A stretch of DNA of 64,000 bases from Faecalicatena faecalis (lineage in GTDB: Bacteria > Bacillota > Clostridia > Lachnospirales > Lachnospiraceae), in assembly GCF_012524165.2 (NCBI RefSeq), contig NZ_JABACJ020000001.1, forward strand, positions 186,001 to 250,000, written 5' to 3'. The position numbers and the translations under genes were made by a program. A model generated the notes under the pieces. That model saw nothing but the letters and a program-made list of their open reading frames with translations, ran no database searches and had not been told where the DNA came from. This document shows, piece after piece, positions 35,641-43,642 of this stretch (the first letter of the stretch is position 1; the number at the start of each line of letters is the position of its first letter).

Positions 35641-35667
35641 CTTATGGGACATTAGTAGTCCCATAAG
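35641..35667. promoter_or_regulatory. Palindromic operator of the TetR regulator
   Basis: CTTATGGGAC (35641-35650), 7-base centre, GTCCCATAAG (35658-35667), a perfect 10-bp inverted repeat. On the minus strand GATATACTATAC (-10-like) lies just inside. Confidence 0.7.
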
Positions 35668-35714
35668 TACACCTTATTGAACATTTACAGTCCCGATTCG
35701 TACAGTAAAAAAGT

Positions 35715-35750
35715 GAAATCGGTGTGGACTTAAAGTCCGACACCGATTTC
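35715..35750. terminator. Terminator of the proline racemase gene
   Basis: GAAATCGGTGT...ACACCGATTTC stem with inner GGACT/AGTCC, about 95 bases past the racemase stop codon; a perfect 22-bp palindrome (TTAGAAACTAC/GTAGTTTCTAA, 35821-35842) is right behind that stop. Confidence 0.7.
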
Positions 35751-35843
35751 TTTAGAAAGTGATATAATCTGGTTAAAAATATAATTTATAGAAATAATAT
35801 CTGATAGAAAAGATATTTTCTTAGAAACTACGTAGTTTCTAAA

Positions 35844-36878
35844 TTAACCTCTTGATACCTTGAAGCCATATTTCAGAGGATCATCTGGGTCGATTACGTA
35901 AGTAGACTCTCCTGTGATATAGGCACTGCCTGTAATCTGTGGAATCACTGCTTTAAATTCACCGACCTGTGCTTCCTCTTTGATAACGCCTTTGAACTGA
36001 GAACCGATGAAGCTTTCATATACAAATGGTTCTCCGATCTTGATTTCATCACGTGCATAAAGAGTTGCCAGCTTTGCACTTGTTCCGGTTCCACATGGAG
36101 AACGGTCAGCCATATGGTCTCCAAAAATTACAACATTGCGGTAATTGCATCCATCTGTCTGTGTGTGACAGTAGAGCTCTGCTAAGTCAACGGTTGTGAT
36201 ATCCAATTCAGGATGTTTGATTTCTACTTCCTCATTTACCTGTTTTACGACCTTCATACCAAAATCTGTTAATTTGGGAATAGAGTTCTCATCTACGGTC
36301 CATCCGAGCTGTTCAATATCAACGAGTGCGAAGAAGCTGCCGCCGAAAGCGATGTCATATTTGATTTCTTTTCCATCAACGACGGTAGTTAAATTCTCCT
36401 TATAAAGGAAAGCAGGTACATTTGTAAGGGTCACGTTGAGAACTTTACCGTTCTTTACTTCTGCTTTTACACGAATAAGACCAGCCGGAGCATCCAATAC
36501 TACTTCTGTATATGGTTCAACGGCTGGAACCAGTCCTGCTTCGATCAGGGCTGTTGTCGTTCCGATTGTACCGTGTCCGCACATGTTCAGGTATTCACCT
36601 GTATCCATGAAAATAACTCCGAAGTCTGCTTCTGGGTTCACCGGCTCTGTGACCAGTGCGCCGAACATATCGTGGTGCCCGCGCGGCTCGAACATCAGGG
36701 CTTGACGATACTTGTCATAATTTTTAGCAAGGTACTGCTTGCGCTCCATCATGGAATCTCCCTTTAATTCCGGGAAACCTGACATAATGATACGGGTAAA
36801 CTCTCCGACAGTATGAGTGTCGATTGCTTTGAATGCTGCTTCGAATGCATCCAGATTGATTTTTGGATTGTAGTTCAT
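35844..36878 (-). CDS. prdF: Proline racemase
   Basis: 344 residues, diaminopimelate epimerase-like fold. Catalytic cysteines: Cys100 in MCGHGTIG and Cys262 in DRSPCGTGTSAKL. It interconverts L- and D-proline, so dietary or peptide-derived L-proline can feed the D-proline reductase encoded on the other side of selC. The genes are divergent. The start ATG 36878 has GGAGGAAGG upstream. Some paralogues act on hydroxyproline; the two-Cys form and location support proline. Confidence 0.95.
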   Translation of the reverse strand: MNYNPKINLDAFEAAFKAIDTHTVGEFTRIIMSGFPELKGDSMMERKQYLAKNYDKYRQALMFEPRGHHDMFGALVTEPVNPEADFGVIFMDTGEYLNMCGHGTIGTTTALIEAGLVPAVEPYTEVVLDAPAGLIRVKAEVKNGKVLNVTLTNVPAFLYKENLTTVVDGKEIKYDIAFGGSFFALVDIEQLGWTVDENSIPKLTDFGMKVVKQVNEEVEIKHPELDITTVDLAELYCHTQTDGCNYRNVVIFGDHMADRSPCGTGTSAKLATLYARDEIKIGEPFVYESFIGSQFKGVIKEEAQVGEFKAVIPQITGSAYITGESTYVIDPDDPLKYGFKVSRG

Positions 36879-37046
36879 AATCCTTCCTCCTAATTGGTAG
36901 TTTATAGAACTTGTCTATGAGTGATCCAATAATGAATTGGAAAATCCCTATTATATAGAAGGGATCCAGTTACGCACAACGGGTAAAATTGATAAAAAAA
37001 CCACAAATAGACCGCGTTCTAGTATGAAGTTCAGTTTATATTTAAT

Positions 37047-37075
37047 ATTATGTACGAAAACCCTTGAAAAGTCAA
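37047..37075 (-). promoter_or_regulatory. Promoter of prdF
   Basis: Read on the minus strand: TTGACT, 17-base spacer, CATAAT; about 170 bases upstream of the prdF start. Confidence 0.55.
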
Positions 37076-37092
37076 CGATTATTTGGTAATAT
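37064..37092 (+). promoter_or_regulatory. Promoter candidate towards selC
   Basis: TTGAAA, 17-base spacer, TAATAT on the plus strand. It overlaps the prdF promoter, so divergent control by one bound protein is possible. Distance to the tRNA is about 120 bases. Confidence 0.45.
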
Positions 37093-37212
37093 AAAAAACA
37101 GGTAAGGGAGAAAATAAATTAACGAATTGAATGTGTAATTCCAAAAATTTATTTTTCACAATTACAGTGCTGCTTATAGAAAAAGCCTGTAAAACCTAGA
37201 AAAACTGAATAT

Positions 37213-37310
37213 GGGGGTAGAAGGGTAACTGGTGTGCCTCCTGGTCTTCAAAACCAGTGTTGGGCGTTTGTAGCGTCCTGGGTGGGTTCGATTCCCACAT
37301 GCCTCCGCCA
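37213..37310 (+). tRNA. selC: Selenocysteine tRNA (anticodon UCA)
   Basis: Ninety-eight bases with CCA encoded. Anticodon stem CTGGT/ACCAG with loop CTTCAAA gives UCA; a very long variable arm (about 20 bases) and an extended acceptor arm GGGGGTA/TGCCTCC fit tRNA-Sec. T arm GTGGG/CCCAC. It supplies the tRNA to read the UGA codons in selD and prdB. Confidence 0.95.
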
Positions 37311-37354
37311 AAAAACAGATTTGTGGGAATAATTTCACAAACTTACTATATTAA

Positions 37355-37388
37355 GCAGCATAATACAAATCACCGTATGCTGCCTTTT
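37355..37388 (+). terminator. Terminator after selC
   Basis: GCAGCATA/TATGCTGC stem, then CTTTTGTTTG. Confidence 0.6.
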
Positions 37389-37401
37389 GTTTGATAGAAG
37401 G

Positions 37402-37472
37402 TATCTATAGGTCCAGCGGCTTTGCTGACTGGATGCTGGAGATGCAAGAAGATGCATCATGAAGTATAGATA
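37402..37472 (+). ncRNA. Structured leader upstream of prdC (three-way-junction-like)
   Basis: Outer stem TATCTATA/TATAGATA (37402-37409, 37465-37472), inner hairpin CAGC/GCTG (37414-37417, 37424-37427, extended by CCAG/CTGG), and inner hairpin GATGCA-AGAAGA-TGCATC (37441-37458). It lies 37 bases before the prdC start, so it is probably in the mRNA leader. It fits no known riboswitch I can name. Confidence 0.55.
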
Positions 37473-37509
37473 AGATAAATAATATATAACCTAAAAGGAG
37501 AAGTAGGTC

Positions 37510-38835
37510 ATGGAGAATTTACAGTTTTTGCTAAGACAGCATGTAGGTGCTCCTTGTGATCCGGTCGTAAAAGCCGGAGACAGGGTAGAGAAGGGTACGC
37601 TGATTGCTGTTCCAAAGGGATTAGGCGCGAACATTTTTTCCAGTGTTTATGGAAGTGTTGAGTCCGTTCTTGAGGATCGTATCGTGATTGCCCCTGATGA
37701 GGAGCAGAAGGAAGAATTTGTACCAATTCATGAAGGTACACCTCTGGAGATGGTGAAAGAGGCAGGCGTCGTTGGAATGGGAGGCGCAGGTTTCCCAACA
37801 GGCGTGAAGCTTGGTACAGATCTAAAGGGTGGATACATTCTGGTGAATGCAGCTGAATGTGAACCAGGACTTTACCACAACATCCGCCAGATCGAGGAGA
37901 ACATGGAGATGACCCTCAAAGGTGTGAAGTACTGCATGGAGATTTCAAATGCAGCCAAAGCTATTTTTGCAATTAAAGCGAAGAATAAGAAGGCTGTAGA
38001 GACGATTCGTGAAGCAATCCGTGAAGAAGAGAATATCTCAATTCATCTCCTTCCAGACATTTATCCGATGGGAGAGGAACGCGCGGTAGTAAGAGAAGCA
38101 CTGGGCAAGCTGTTAGACCCGACCCAGCTTCCGTCAGCAGCAGATTCTATCGTTATTAATGTAGAGACTGTACTGCGTGTAGCAGAAGCAATTGAACTTA
38201 AGAAGCCATGCTATAGTAAGAATATGACCGTGATCGGTAAACTGAATGGTGGTAATGAGGCTCATGTATACATGGATGTTCCGGTAGGGACAAGCGTGAA
38301 AGATATGATCGAGATGTCTGGCGGGATCGACGGCGTGTATGGCGAGATTATCATGGGCGGTCCATTTACAGGAAAAGCGACGACTATGGAGGACCCTGTT
38401 ACTAAGACAACAGGTGGAATCATCGTTACGATAGATCTTCCAGACCTGCATGGCGCTCCGGTAGGCCTTCTGGTATGTGCCTGCGGAGGAAGCGAGGAAA
38501 GGATGCGAGATATTTGTGGAAAAATGCATGGAGAGGTTGTATCCGTAGCCAGATGTAAACAGGCACTTGAGATGAAGAATGGCACATTGAAATGCGAGAA
38601 CCCGGGAAATTGTCCTGGACAGGCACAGAAGTGTCTGCAGTTCAAGAAGGATGGCGCTGAGTACATTATCATCGGTAACTGTTCAGATTGTTCCAATACG
38701 GTCATGGGTTCAGCTCCTAAGATGAAGCTGAAAGTGTTCCATCAGACAGATCATGTGATGAGAACGATCAACCATCCATTATATAGAAGATTAACCGTTT
38801 CTAAACAGGTAGACCAGCTGCCTTTGGGCAAGTAG
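37510..38835 (+). CDS. prdC: Proline reductase-associated electron transfer protein PrdC (RnfC-like)
   Basis: 441 residues, RnfC-like. Residues 1-~45 resemble a biotinyl-like barrel (QHVGAPCDPVVKAGDRVEKGTLIAVPKGLGA). GMGGAGFPTGVKL is the glycine-rich flavin/NADH motif shared with RnfC and NuoF, and Cys residues in CACGG and NCPGQAQKCLQ plus NCSDCSN may hold Fe-S clusters. It is thought to bring electrons to proline reductase. An in-frame TAG just upstream fixes the start at ATG 37510. No in-frame UGA occurs, so this copy is a Cys version. Confidence 0.9.
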   Translation: MENLQFLLRQHVGAPCDPVVKAGDRVEKGTLIAVPKGLGANIFSSVYGSVESVLEDRIVIAPDEEQKEEFVPIHEGTPLEMVKEAGVVGMGGAGFPTGVKLGTDLKGGYILVNAAECEPGLYHNIRQIEENMEMTLKGVKYCMEISNAAKAIFAIKAKNKKAVETIREAIREEENISIHLLPDIYPMGEERAVVREALGKLLDPTQLPSAADSIVINVETVLRVAEAIELKKPCYSKNMTVIGKLNGGNEAHVYMDVPVGTSVKDMIEMSGGIDGVYGEIIMGGPFTGKATTMEDPVTKTTGGIIVTIDLPDLHGAPVGLLVCACGGSEERMRDICGKMHGEVVSVARCKQALEMKNGTLKCENPGNCPGQAQKCLQFKKDGAEYIIIGNCSDCSNTVMGSAPKMKLKVFHQTDHVMRTINHPLYRRLTVSKQVDQLPLGK

Positions 38836-38904
38836 ATCTGGTTTCCTGTTGGAAAATAGATTTTCCTGGATTATATTTGTTCTGGGAAGGATGAACTAAG
38901 TAAC

Positions 38905-38964
38905 TATATGGAATCGGCGAAAGCACTGTTTCCATATACAGCCGTATCAGCTATTGTGCGGCTG
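38905..38964 (+). other. Two adjacent leader hairpins before prdA
   Basis: TATATGGAA/TTCCATATA (38905-38913, 38930-38938) and CAGCCG/CGGCTG (38939-38944, 38959-38964) lie next to each other in the 188-base gap between prdC and prdA. Confidence 0.6.
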
Positions 38965-39023
38965 CCTAAAGGGCGTGAAAATTGGTATGTCCTTGGGATA
39001 TAAGATAAAAGGAGGAATAAAGT

Positions 39024-40871
39024 ATGTCAATTACAGCTGAAACAGCGAAAGAACATGCGAAAGATCCTGCGGTGCTCTGCTGCAGGGCCGAAGAAGGCAT
39101 TACAATTCAGGCATCCAATCTGGAAGATCCTGCCATTTTTGATGATTTGGTAGATTCTGGACTCCTGGACCTGGAGGGTGCGTTGACAATTGAACAGGTA
39201 TTAGGCGCAAAGCTTACAAAGACCTGTGATTCTCTGTGTCCTTTGACAGCAGATGTTGTAGAAGGGGCTAAGGTTGTTGAGGAAGCTGCAGAAGAAGCAG
39301 TTGAGGAAGAAGTACCGGAAGCTGTTGCTCCGGCTGCACCAGCTGCACCGGTATCTACACCGGGCGGAGTACTCAAGATTCATATTGGGGAAGGTAAAGA
39401 CATTGATATCGAGCTTCCGTTAGGCGTTGCAGGAGGAGCTGCACCAGCACCGATTCCGGCACCTGCAGTACAGGCAGCAGAAGCTGTTCAGGCAGTAGCT
39501 GAGGAAGAGAAGATTGTCAGAAGCCTTACAAGAAAGCATTATAAGATCACGGAAGTAAAACGTGGACCAGAGACTAAGATCGAAGGAACTACATTATATA
39601 TCCGTGAAGGAATTGAAAAAGAGTGTGTAGAATCTCAGGAATTAGTATATGACCTGAAGATTGATATCATCACACCAGAAGATTATCACACATATTCTGA
39701 GACAATCATGGACGTACAGCCAATCGCCTGCAAAGAGGGTGAAAGCGAAGTCGGAAGCGGTACTACAAGAGTACTGGACGGCGTAATCATGATGGTTACA
39801 GGAACAGATGCCAATGGAGTGCAGATTGGGGAATTCGGTTCTTCAGAAGGATATCTGGATGAGAATATCATGTGGAACCGTCCTGGTGCACCTGACAAGG
39901 GTGAGATCTTTATTAAGACTCAGGTGACGATCAAAGAGGGAACCAACATGGAGAGACCAGGTCCTCTTGCGGCACACACAGCTACAGATCACATTACACA
40001 GGAAATCAGAGAGGCGTTAAAGGCATTGGAGGACGACTCACTGGTTGTTGATACAGAAACATTCAACCAGGTCAGAAGACCAGGTAAGAAGAAAGTAGTC
40101 ATTGTAAAAGAGATCATGGGACAGGGAGCTATGCATGATAACCTGATTCTTCCGGTAGAGCCGGTCGGCGTACTTGGGGCAAAGCCGAATGTTGACCTTG
40201 GCAATGTACCTGTTTGTGTATCTCCGTTAGAGGTTCTGGATGGATGTATCCATGCACTGACCTGTATCGGACCTGCATCAAAGGAGATGTCCAGACATTA
40301 CTGGAGAGAGCCGCTTGTTCTTGAAGCACTTCATGACACAGAAGTGGACCTGTGCGGTATCATCTTCGTTGGAAGCCCACAGATCAACGCAGAGAAATTC
40401 TATGTTTCTAAACGTGTTGGTATGATGGTAGAAATGATGGATGCAGATGGTGCATTTATTACTACAGAAGGCTTCGGCAACAACCATATTGATTTTGCAA
40501 GTCATCACGAGCAGATCGGAATGCGCGGAATCCCAGTAGTTGGTATGTCTTTCTGTGCAGTTCAGGGGGCTCTGGTCGTTGGTAACAAATACATGACCAA
40601 TATGGTTGATAATAATAAATCTGAGTCAGGTATCGAGAACGAAGTTCTTGCATGCAACACTCTGTGCCATGAGGATGCAATCAGAGCACTTGGAATGTTA
40701 AAGAATGCAATGGCTGGAGAAGAAGTTAAGACTGCCGAGAGAAAGTGGAATCCAAATGTCAAGGCTACAAACGTAGAATTGATTTCCAACGTAACAGGTA
40801 AGCCGATTGAACTGGTGAAGAACGAGCAGTCTCTGCCGATGAGCCAGAAGAGAAAAGAGAAATACGACTAA
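39024..40871 (+). CDS. prdA: D-proline reductase proprotein PrdA
   Basis: 615 residues. It is processed between Thr413 and Cys414 in ALTCIGPASKE; the Cys becomes the N-terminal pyruvoyl group of the small chain, which binds D-proline (family knowledge). Residues 1-413 give the large chain, with Ala/Pro-rich linkers near 85-115 and 140-160. AAHTATDHITQEIREAL and GQGAMHDNLILP are conserved with PrdD. The enzyme cleaves the ring to 5-aminovalerate, an electron sink in Stickland fermentation. AAAAGGAGGAAT precedes ATG 39024. Confidence 0.97.
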   Translation: MSITAETAKEHAKDPAVLCCRAEEGITIQASNLEDPAIFDDLVDSGLLDLEGALTIEQVLGAKLTKTCDSLCPLTADVVEGAKVVEEAAEEAVEEEVPEAVAPAAPAAPVSTPGGVLKIHIGEGKDIDIELPLGVAGGAAPAPIPAPAVQAAEAVQAVAEEEKIVRSLTRKHYKITEVKRGPETKIEGTTLYIREGIEKECVESQELVYDLKIDIITPEDYHTYSETIMDVQPIACKEGESEVGSGTTRVLDGVIMMVTGTDANGVQIGEFGSSEGYLDENIMWNRPGAPDKGEIFIKTQVTIKEGTNMERPGPLAAHTATDHITQEIREALKALEDDSLVVDTETFNQVRRPGKKKVVIVKEIMGQGAMHDNLILPVEPVGVLGAKPNVDLGNVPVCVSPLEVLDGCIHALTCIGPASKEMSRHYWREPLVLEALHDTEVDLCGIIFVGSPQINAEKFYVSKRVGMMVEMMDADGAFITTEGFGNNHIDFASHHEQIGMRGIPVVGMSFCAVQGALVVGNKYMTNMVDNNKSESGIENEVLACNTLCHEDAIRALGMLKNAMAGEEVKTAERKWNPNVKATNVELISNVTGKPIELVKNEQSLPMSQKRKEKYD

Positions 40872-40872
40872 G

Positions 40873-41172
40873 ATGAAAGAATTAAAGTATGGTGATAAGA
40901 TTATTCGTATGGAAGGGGTCATCGTAGAGATCCACGACGGATGCGTTGGGATCGATCTGAAAGGCAGACTAGGATATCTGAAGATACCGATGCGTATGCT
41001 GATCACTGATTATCCCCTGGTGGTGGGACAGGAAGTTGCCTGGAACACGAGTTTCGTAGAGCAGCTCGGCCCGGAAGCCAATGATAAGTACGTAAGCAAT
41101 CTGGACACATATAACAGACGTCAGGAAGAAATGCGTAAAGCGAACGCGAAAACTAAGGAGGTAGAAGAATGA
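40873..41172 (+). CDS. CBO2463/CBO2479 domain-containing protein
   Basis: 99 residues. The N-terminal part (MKELKYGDKIIRMEGVIVEIHDG...) has a small beta-barrel look; the C-terminal part is a charged helix ending KTKEVEE. Such genes are typical between prdA and prdB in clostridial proline reductase loci. It starts one base after the prdA stop and overlaps prdB by four bases, so its product is translated with both subunits. A maturation or scaffold role for PrdA/PrdB is inference. Confidence 0.85.
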   Translation: MKELKYGDKIIRMEGVIVEIHDGCVGIDLKGRLGYLKIPMRMLITDYPLVVGQEVAWNTSFVEQLGPEANDKYVSNLDTYNRRQEEMRKANAKTKEVEE

Positions 41173-41894
41173 GCTTGACAACCACAAAAGGTTTACAGTC
41201 AGAAATTTACGTTCCGATTACTCCTCCGGCAGTATGGACACCTGTAAAGAAAGAATTAAAGGACATGTCCATCGCCCTTGCGACAGCAGCCGGGGTACAC
41301 TGCAAGAGTCAGGAAAGATTTAATCTGGCCGGAGACTCTACATGGAGAAAGATAACGAACGACACACCATCAAGTGAACTGATGGTATCCCATGGTGGAT
41401 ATGATAACGGTGATGTTAATAAAGACATCAACTGTATGTTCCCGATCGATAGAATTCACGAACTGGCTGCAGAAGGATTTATCAGATCCTGCGCACCGGT
41501 ACATGCTGGATTCATGGGTGGCGGCGGAAACCAGGAGAAATTCAAAAACGAGACAGGACCTGCAATTGCACAGATGTTCAAAGATGAAGATGTAGATGCA
41601 GTCATCCTGACCGCTGGCTGAGGCACCTGCCACCGCTCTGCAGTTTTGGTGCAGAGAGCAATTGAAGAAGCTGGAATTCCTACAATTATTATTGCAGCTC
41701 TTCCTCCGGTCGTTCGTCAGACCGGTACACCTCGTGCCGTAGCTCCGTTAGTACCGATGGGTGCCAACGCAGGTGCGCCGAATGATGTAGAAATGCAGAC
41801 GAATATTGTAAAAGCAACACTTGAACAGCTCATCAAGATTGAGACACCGGGCAAGATTGTTCCGCTGCCATTCGAATATGTAGCTAAAGTCTAA
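41169..41894 (+). CDS. prdB: D-proline reductase subunit PrdB, selenoprotein with UGA at codon 151
   Basis: 241 residues with the in-frame TGA at 41619-41621 read as Sec, in VILTAGUGTCHRSAVL. The U-x-x-C pair (Sec151, Cys154) is the redox site that reduces proline with electrons from PrdC. The downstream VRQTGTPRAVAPLVPMG region matches the GrdB-like family. ATG 41169 overlaps the preceding gene. Without Sec the product ends after 150 residues, and automated calls would split the gene at 41621/41646. Confidence 0.96.
41636..41656 (+). promoter_or_regulatory. Bacterial SECIS element of prdB
   Basis: CTCTGCA (41636-41642), loop GTTTTGG, TGCAGAG (41650-41656): a perfect 7-bp stem; its apical G is 22 bases after the UGA. 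Confidence 0.7.
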
Positions 41895-41925
41895 TATACA
41901 GACAAGTGTAGTATACAGACGCAAA

Positions 41926-41957
41926 AAGGGACGTTCCGGTGGGATTGTCCCTTTTTT
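41926..41957 (+). terminator. Terminator after prdB
   Basis: AAGGGAC/GTCCCTT stem followed by TTTTTTG, about 35 bases past the prdB stop; prdD and prdE may nonetheless be read through or be driven separately. Confidence 0.75.
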
Positions 41958-41972
41958 GTCACAAAACTCGAA

Positions 41973-42002
41973 AAACGGAGAGCGAAGGGGCCTGACCCCT
42001 TT
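41973..42002. repeat. G/C-rich hairpin repeat, copy 3
   Basis: AAACGGAGAGC flank, AAGGGG (41985-41990), loop CCTGA, CCCCTT (41996-42001). Same flank and loop as at 17671-17700, with stem bases changed in pairs. Confidence 0.75.
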
Positions 42003-42024
42003 GAAGAAAAGAAGGTGTTAGTTC

Positions 42025-42792
42025 GTGGAACAAGAAGTGAAAGACCTGCGCCGGCTAGTTATTAAGGCTTTTCATATGAACCGGGTAGTGGAAGGCGGGG
42101 AGAATAAGGTGACTGCTGATGGCCTTATGACTGTCAATCGTTCGTGCATTCCTGAAATATTGAAGGAAGAGCCGCTGATTGAAGATATTGCTGTCAATAT
42201 TATTCCACCGGGAGAACATGATCGGTGGACGAATACGATTATGGATATCATTCCAATCTCGACAAAGGTGCTGGGAAAGCTTGGGGAAGGGATTACCCAT
42301 ACGCTAACGGGCGTCTATTTGGTTCTTACCGGTGTAGATACAGAAGGGAAACAGACTCATGAATTTGGGTCCTCAGAAGGGAACCTGAAAGAAAAATTAT
42401 TTTTGAACAGAGCGGGAACACCGTCGGAAGAGGATTATATTATTTCATTTGATGTGACTCTTAAGGCGGGGATGGGACAGGAACGACCTGGACCAATGGC
42501 AGCTCATCGGGCGTGCGATAAATTTCTTCAATTATTCAGAGAACAGCTAAAGAAGATGAAGGGTGAGCTTTGTACAGAACGGCATGAATATCATGATGTT
42601 GCACGCCAGGGGAAGAAAAAAGTTGTAATTATCAAGCAGGTCGCAGGCCAGGGCGCGATGTATGACACATGGCTTTTTCCGAAAGAACCATCCGGGGTGG
42701 AAGGTGGACATTCTATTATAGATATGGGGAATATGCCGATTGTGCTTACACCCAATGAATATCGGGATGGCATGATTCGTTCTATGCAGTAG
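42025..42792 (+). CDS. prdD: Proline reductase cluster protein PrdD
   Basis: 255 residues from a GTG with AAGAAGGTG upstream. It aligns with the middle of PrdA (MDIIPISTKVLGKLGEG, HEFGSSEGNLKEK, AGMGQERPGPMAAHRACDKF, GQGAMYDTWLFP). It lacks the Cys/pyruvoyl segment. Together with PrdE it covers a PrdA-like chain. Function unknown; a maturation or assembly role for PrdA is plausible. Confidence 0.9.
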   Translation: MEQEVKDLRRLVIKAFHMNRVVEGGENKVTADGLMTVNRSCIPEILKEEPLIEDIAVNIIPPGEHDRWTNTIMDIIPISTKVLGKLGEGITHTLTGVYLVLTGVDTEGKQTHEFGSSEGNLKEKLFLNRAGTPSEEDYIISFDVTLKAGMGQERPGPMAAHRACDKFLQLFREQLKKMKGELCTERHEYHDVARQGKKKVVIIKQVAGQGAMYDTWLFPKEPSGVEGGHSIIDMGNMPIVLTPNEYRDGMIRSMQ

Positions 42793-42823
42793 CAGGACTA
42801 GATGCGTAAAGGGAGGAAAAGTT

Positions 42824-43291
42824 ATGGGAATTGGACCATCAACGAAGGAAACTACGCTGCATCATTTTCGTGATCCTTTGCTGGATGTGGTTTCGGCAGA
42901 CGAAGATCTGGATCTTCTGGGAGTCATCGTGGTCGGTACCCCGGATGATAATGAGGATAAAATACTTGTTGGTACTCGCGCGGCAGTGATGGCGGAATGT
43001 ATGCGCGCGGACGGTGTGATTATATCTTCTGATGGCTGGGGGAACAGTGATGTGGATTATGCGAATACCTGTGAACAACTTGGAATCCGTGGGATTCCGG
43101 TCACAGGTCTGAAATTCAGCGGCGTGAATGGTGGATTTGTGGTAGAAAATAGATACCTTTCCGGGATTAAGGATATGAATAAGAGTGAGGAAGGGATAGA
43201 GACCTGCGTTGTAGGTGAAAATAATGTAACAGAGTTGGATGCCAGGAAAGTGACAGCAATGTTGAAACTCAAAATGAGACAGGCGAAGTGA
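42824..43291 (+). CDS. prdE: Proline reductase cluster protein PrdE
   Basis: 155 residues. MGIGPSTKETTLHHFRDPLL aligns with PrdA from Cys414 (CIGPASKEMSRHYWREPLVL), so it begins where PrdA is processed, with Met where PrdA has the pyruvoyl-forming Cys. Later motifs LDLLGVIVVGTP and RGIPVTGLKFSG also match. It follows prdD by about 30 bases (GGGAGG before ATG 42824). It cannot form a pyruvoyl group at this spot by the PrdA route. Confidence 0.9.
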   Translation: MGIGPSTKETTLHHFRDPLLDVVSADEDLDLLGVIVVGTPDDNEDKILVGTRAAVMAECMRADGVIISSDGWGNSDVDYANTCEQLGIRGIPVTGLKFSGVNGGFVVENRYLSGIKDMNKSEEGIETCVVGENNVTELDARKVTAMLKLKMRQAK

Positions 43292-43325
43292 TTTATGAGA
43301 AAGCTGTTTCGGATAAAGAGAGGAT

Positions 43326-43438
<113 letters not shown>

Positions 43439-43580
43439 TGAGGATGTATATATTAATTGGAGTTTACCAAAGCAAGACTGTTCTTGGGGGAAACAATCGG
43501 CAGTGGTATAACTGCAATAGCAACCATAAATAAAATGGTCAAAACTTAAAGGAGATGTTCAATCATTCGTATATTATAAG

Positions 43581-43637
43581 AAAAAAACGCCTTCCGAAAT
43601 ATTGGGAAACCGTTATTGGTTACTGCCCTTTAAGTTG
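43581..43637 (-). ncRNA. Candidate short minus-strand RNA
   Basis: A near-consensus promoter (TTGACA, 17 bases, TATAGT; 43643-43671 on the minus strand) is followed within about 60 bases by a terminator hairpin, AACGGTTTCC/GGAAGGCGTT (9 of 10 pairs, one mismatch) and seven T. No protein follows. Confidence 0.55.
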
Positions 43638-43642
43638 CTTTC

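Noticed and set aside
37510..38835. Selenocysteine in PrdC
   Set aside because: The frame has no in-frame UGA; Cys16 occupies the region where I vaguely recall Sec in some relatives, so this copy is a Cys form.
41646..41894. Separate gene after the UGA in prdB
   Set aside because: It continues in the same frame as prdB with conserved family sequence across the UGA and has no ribosome site.
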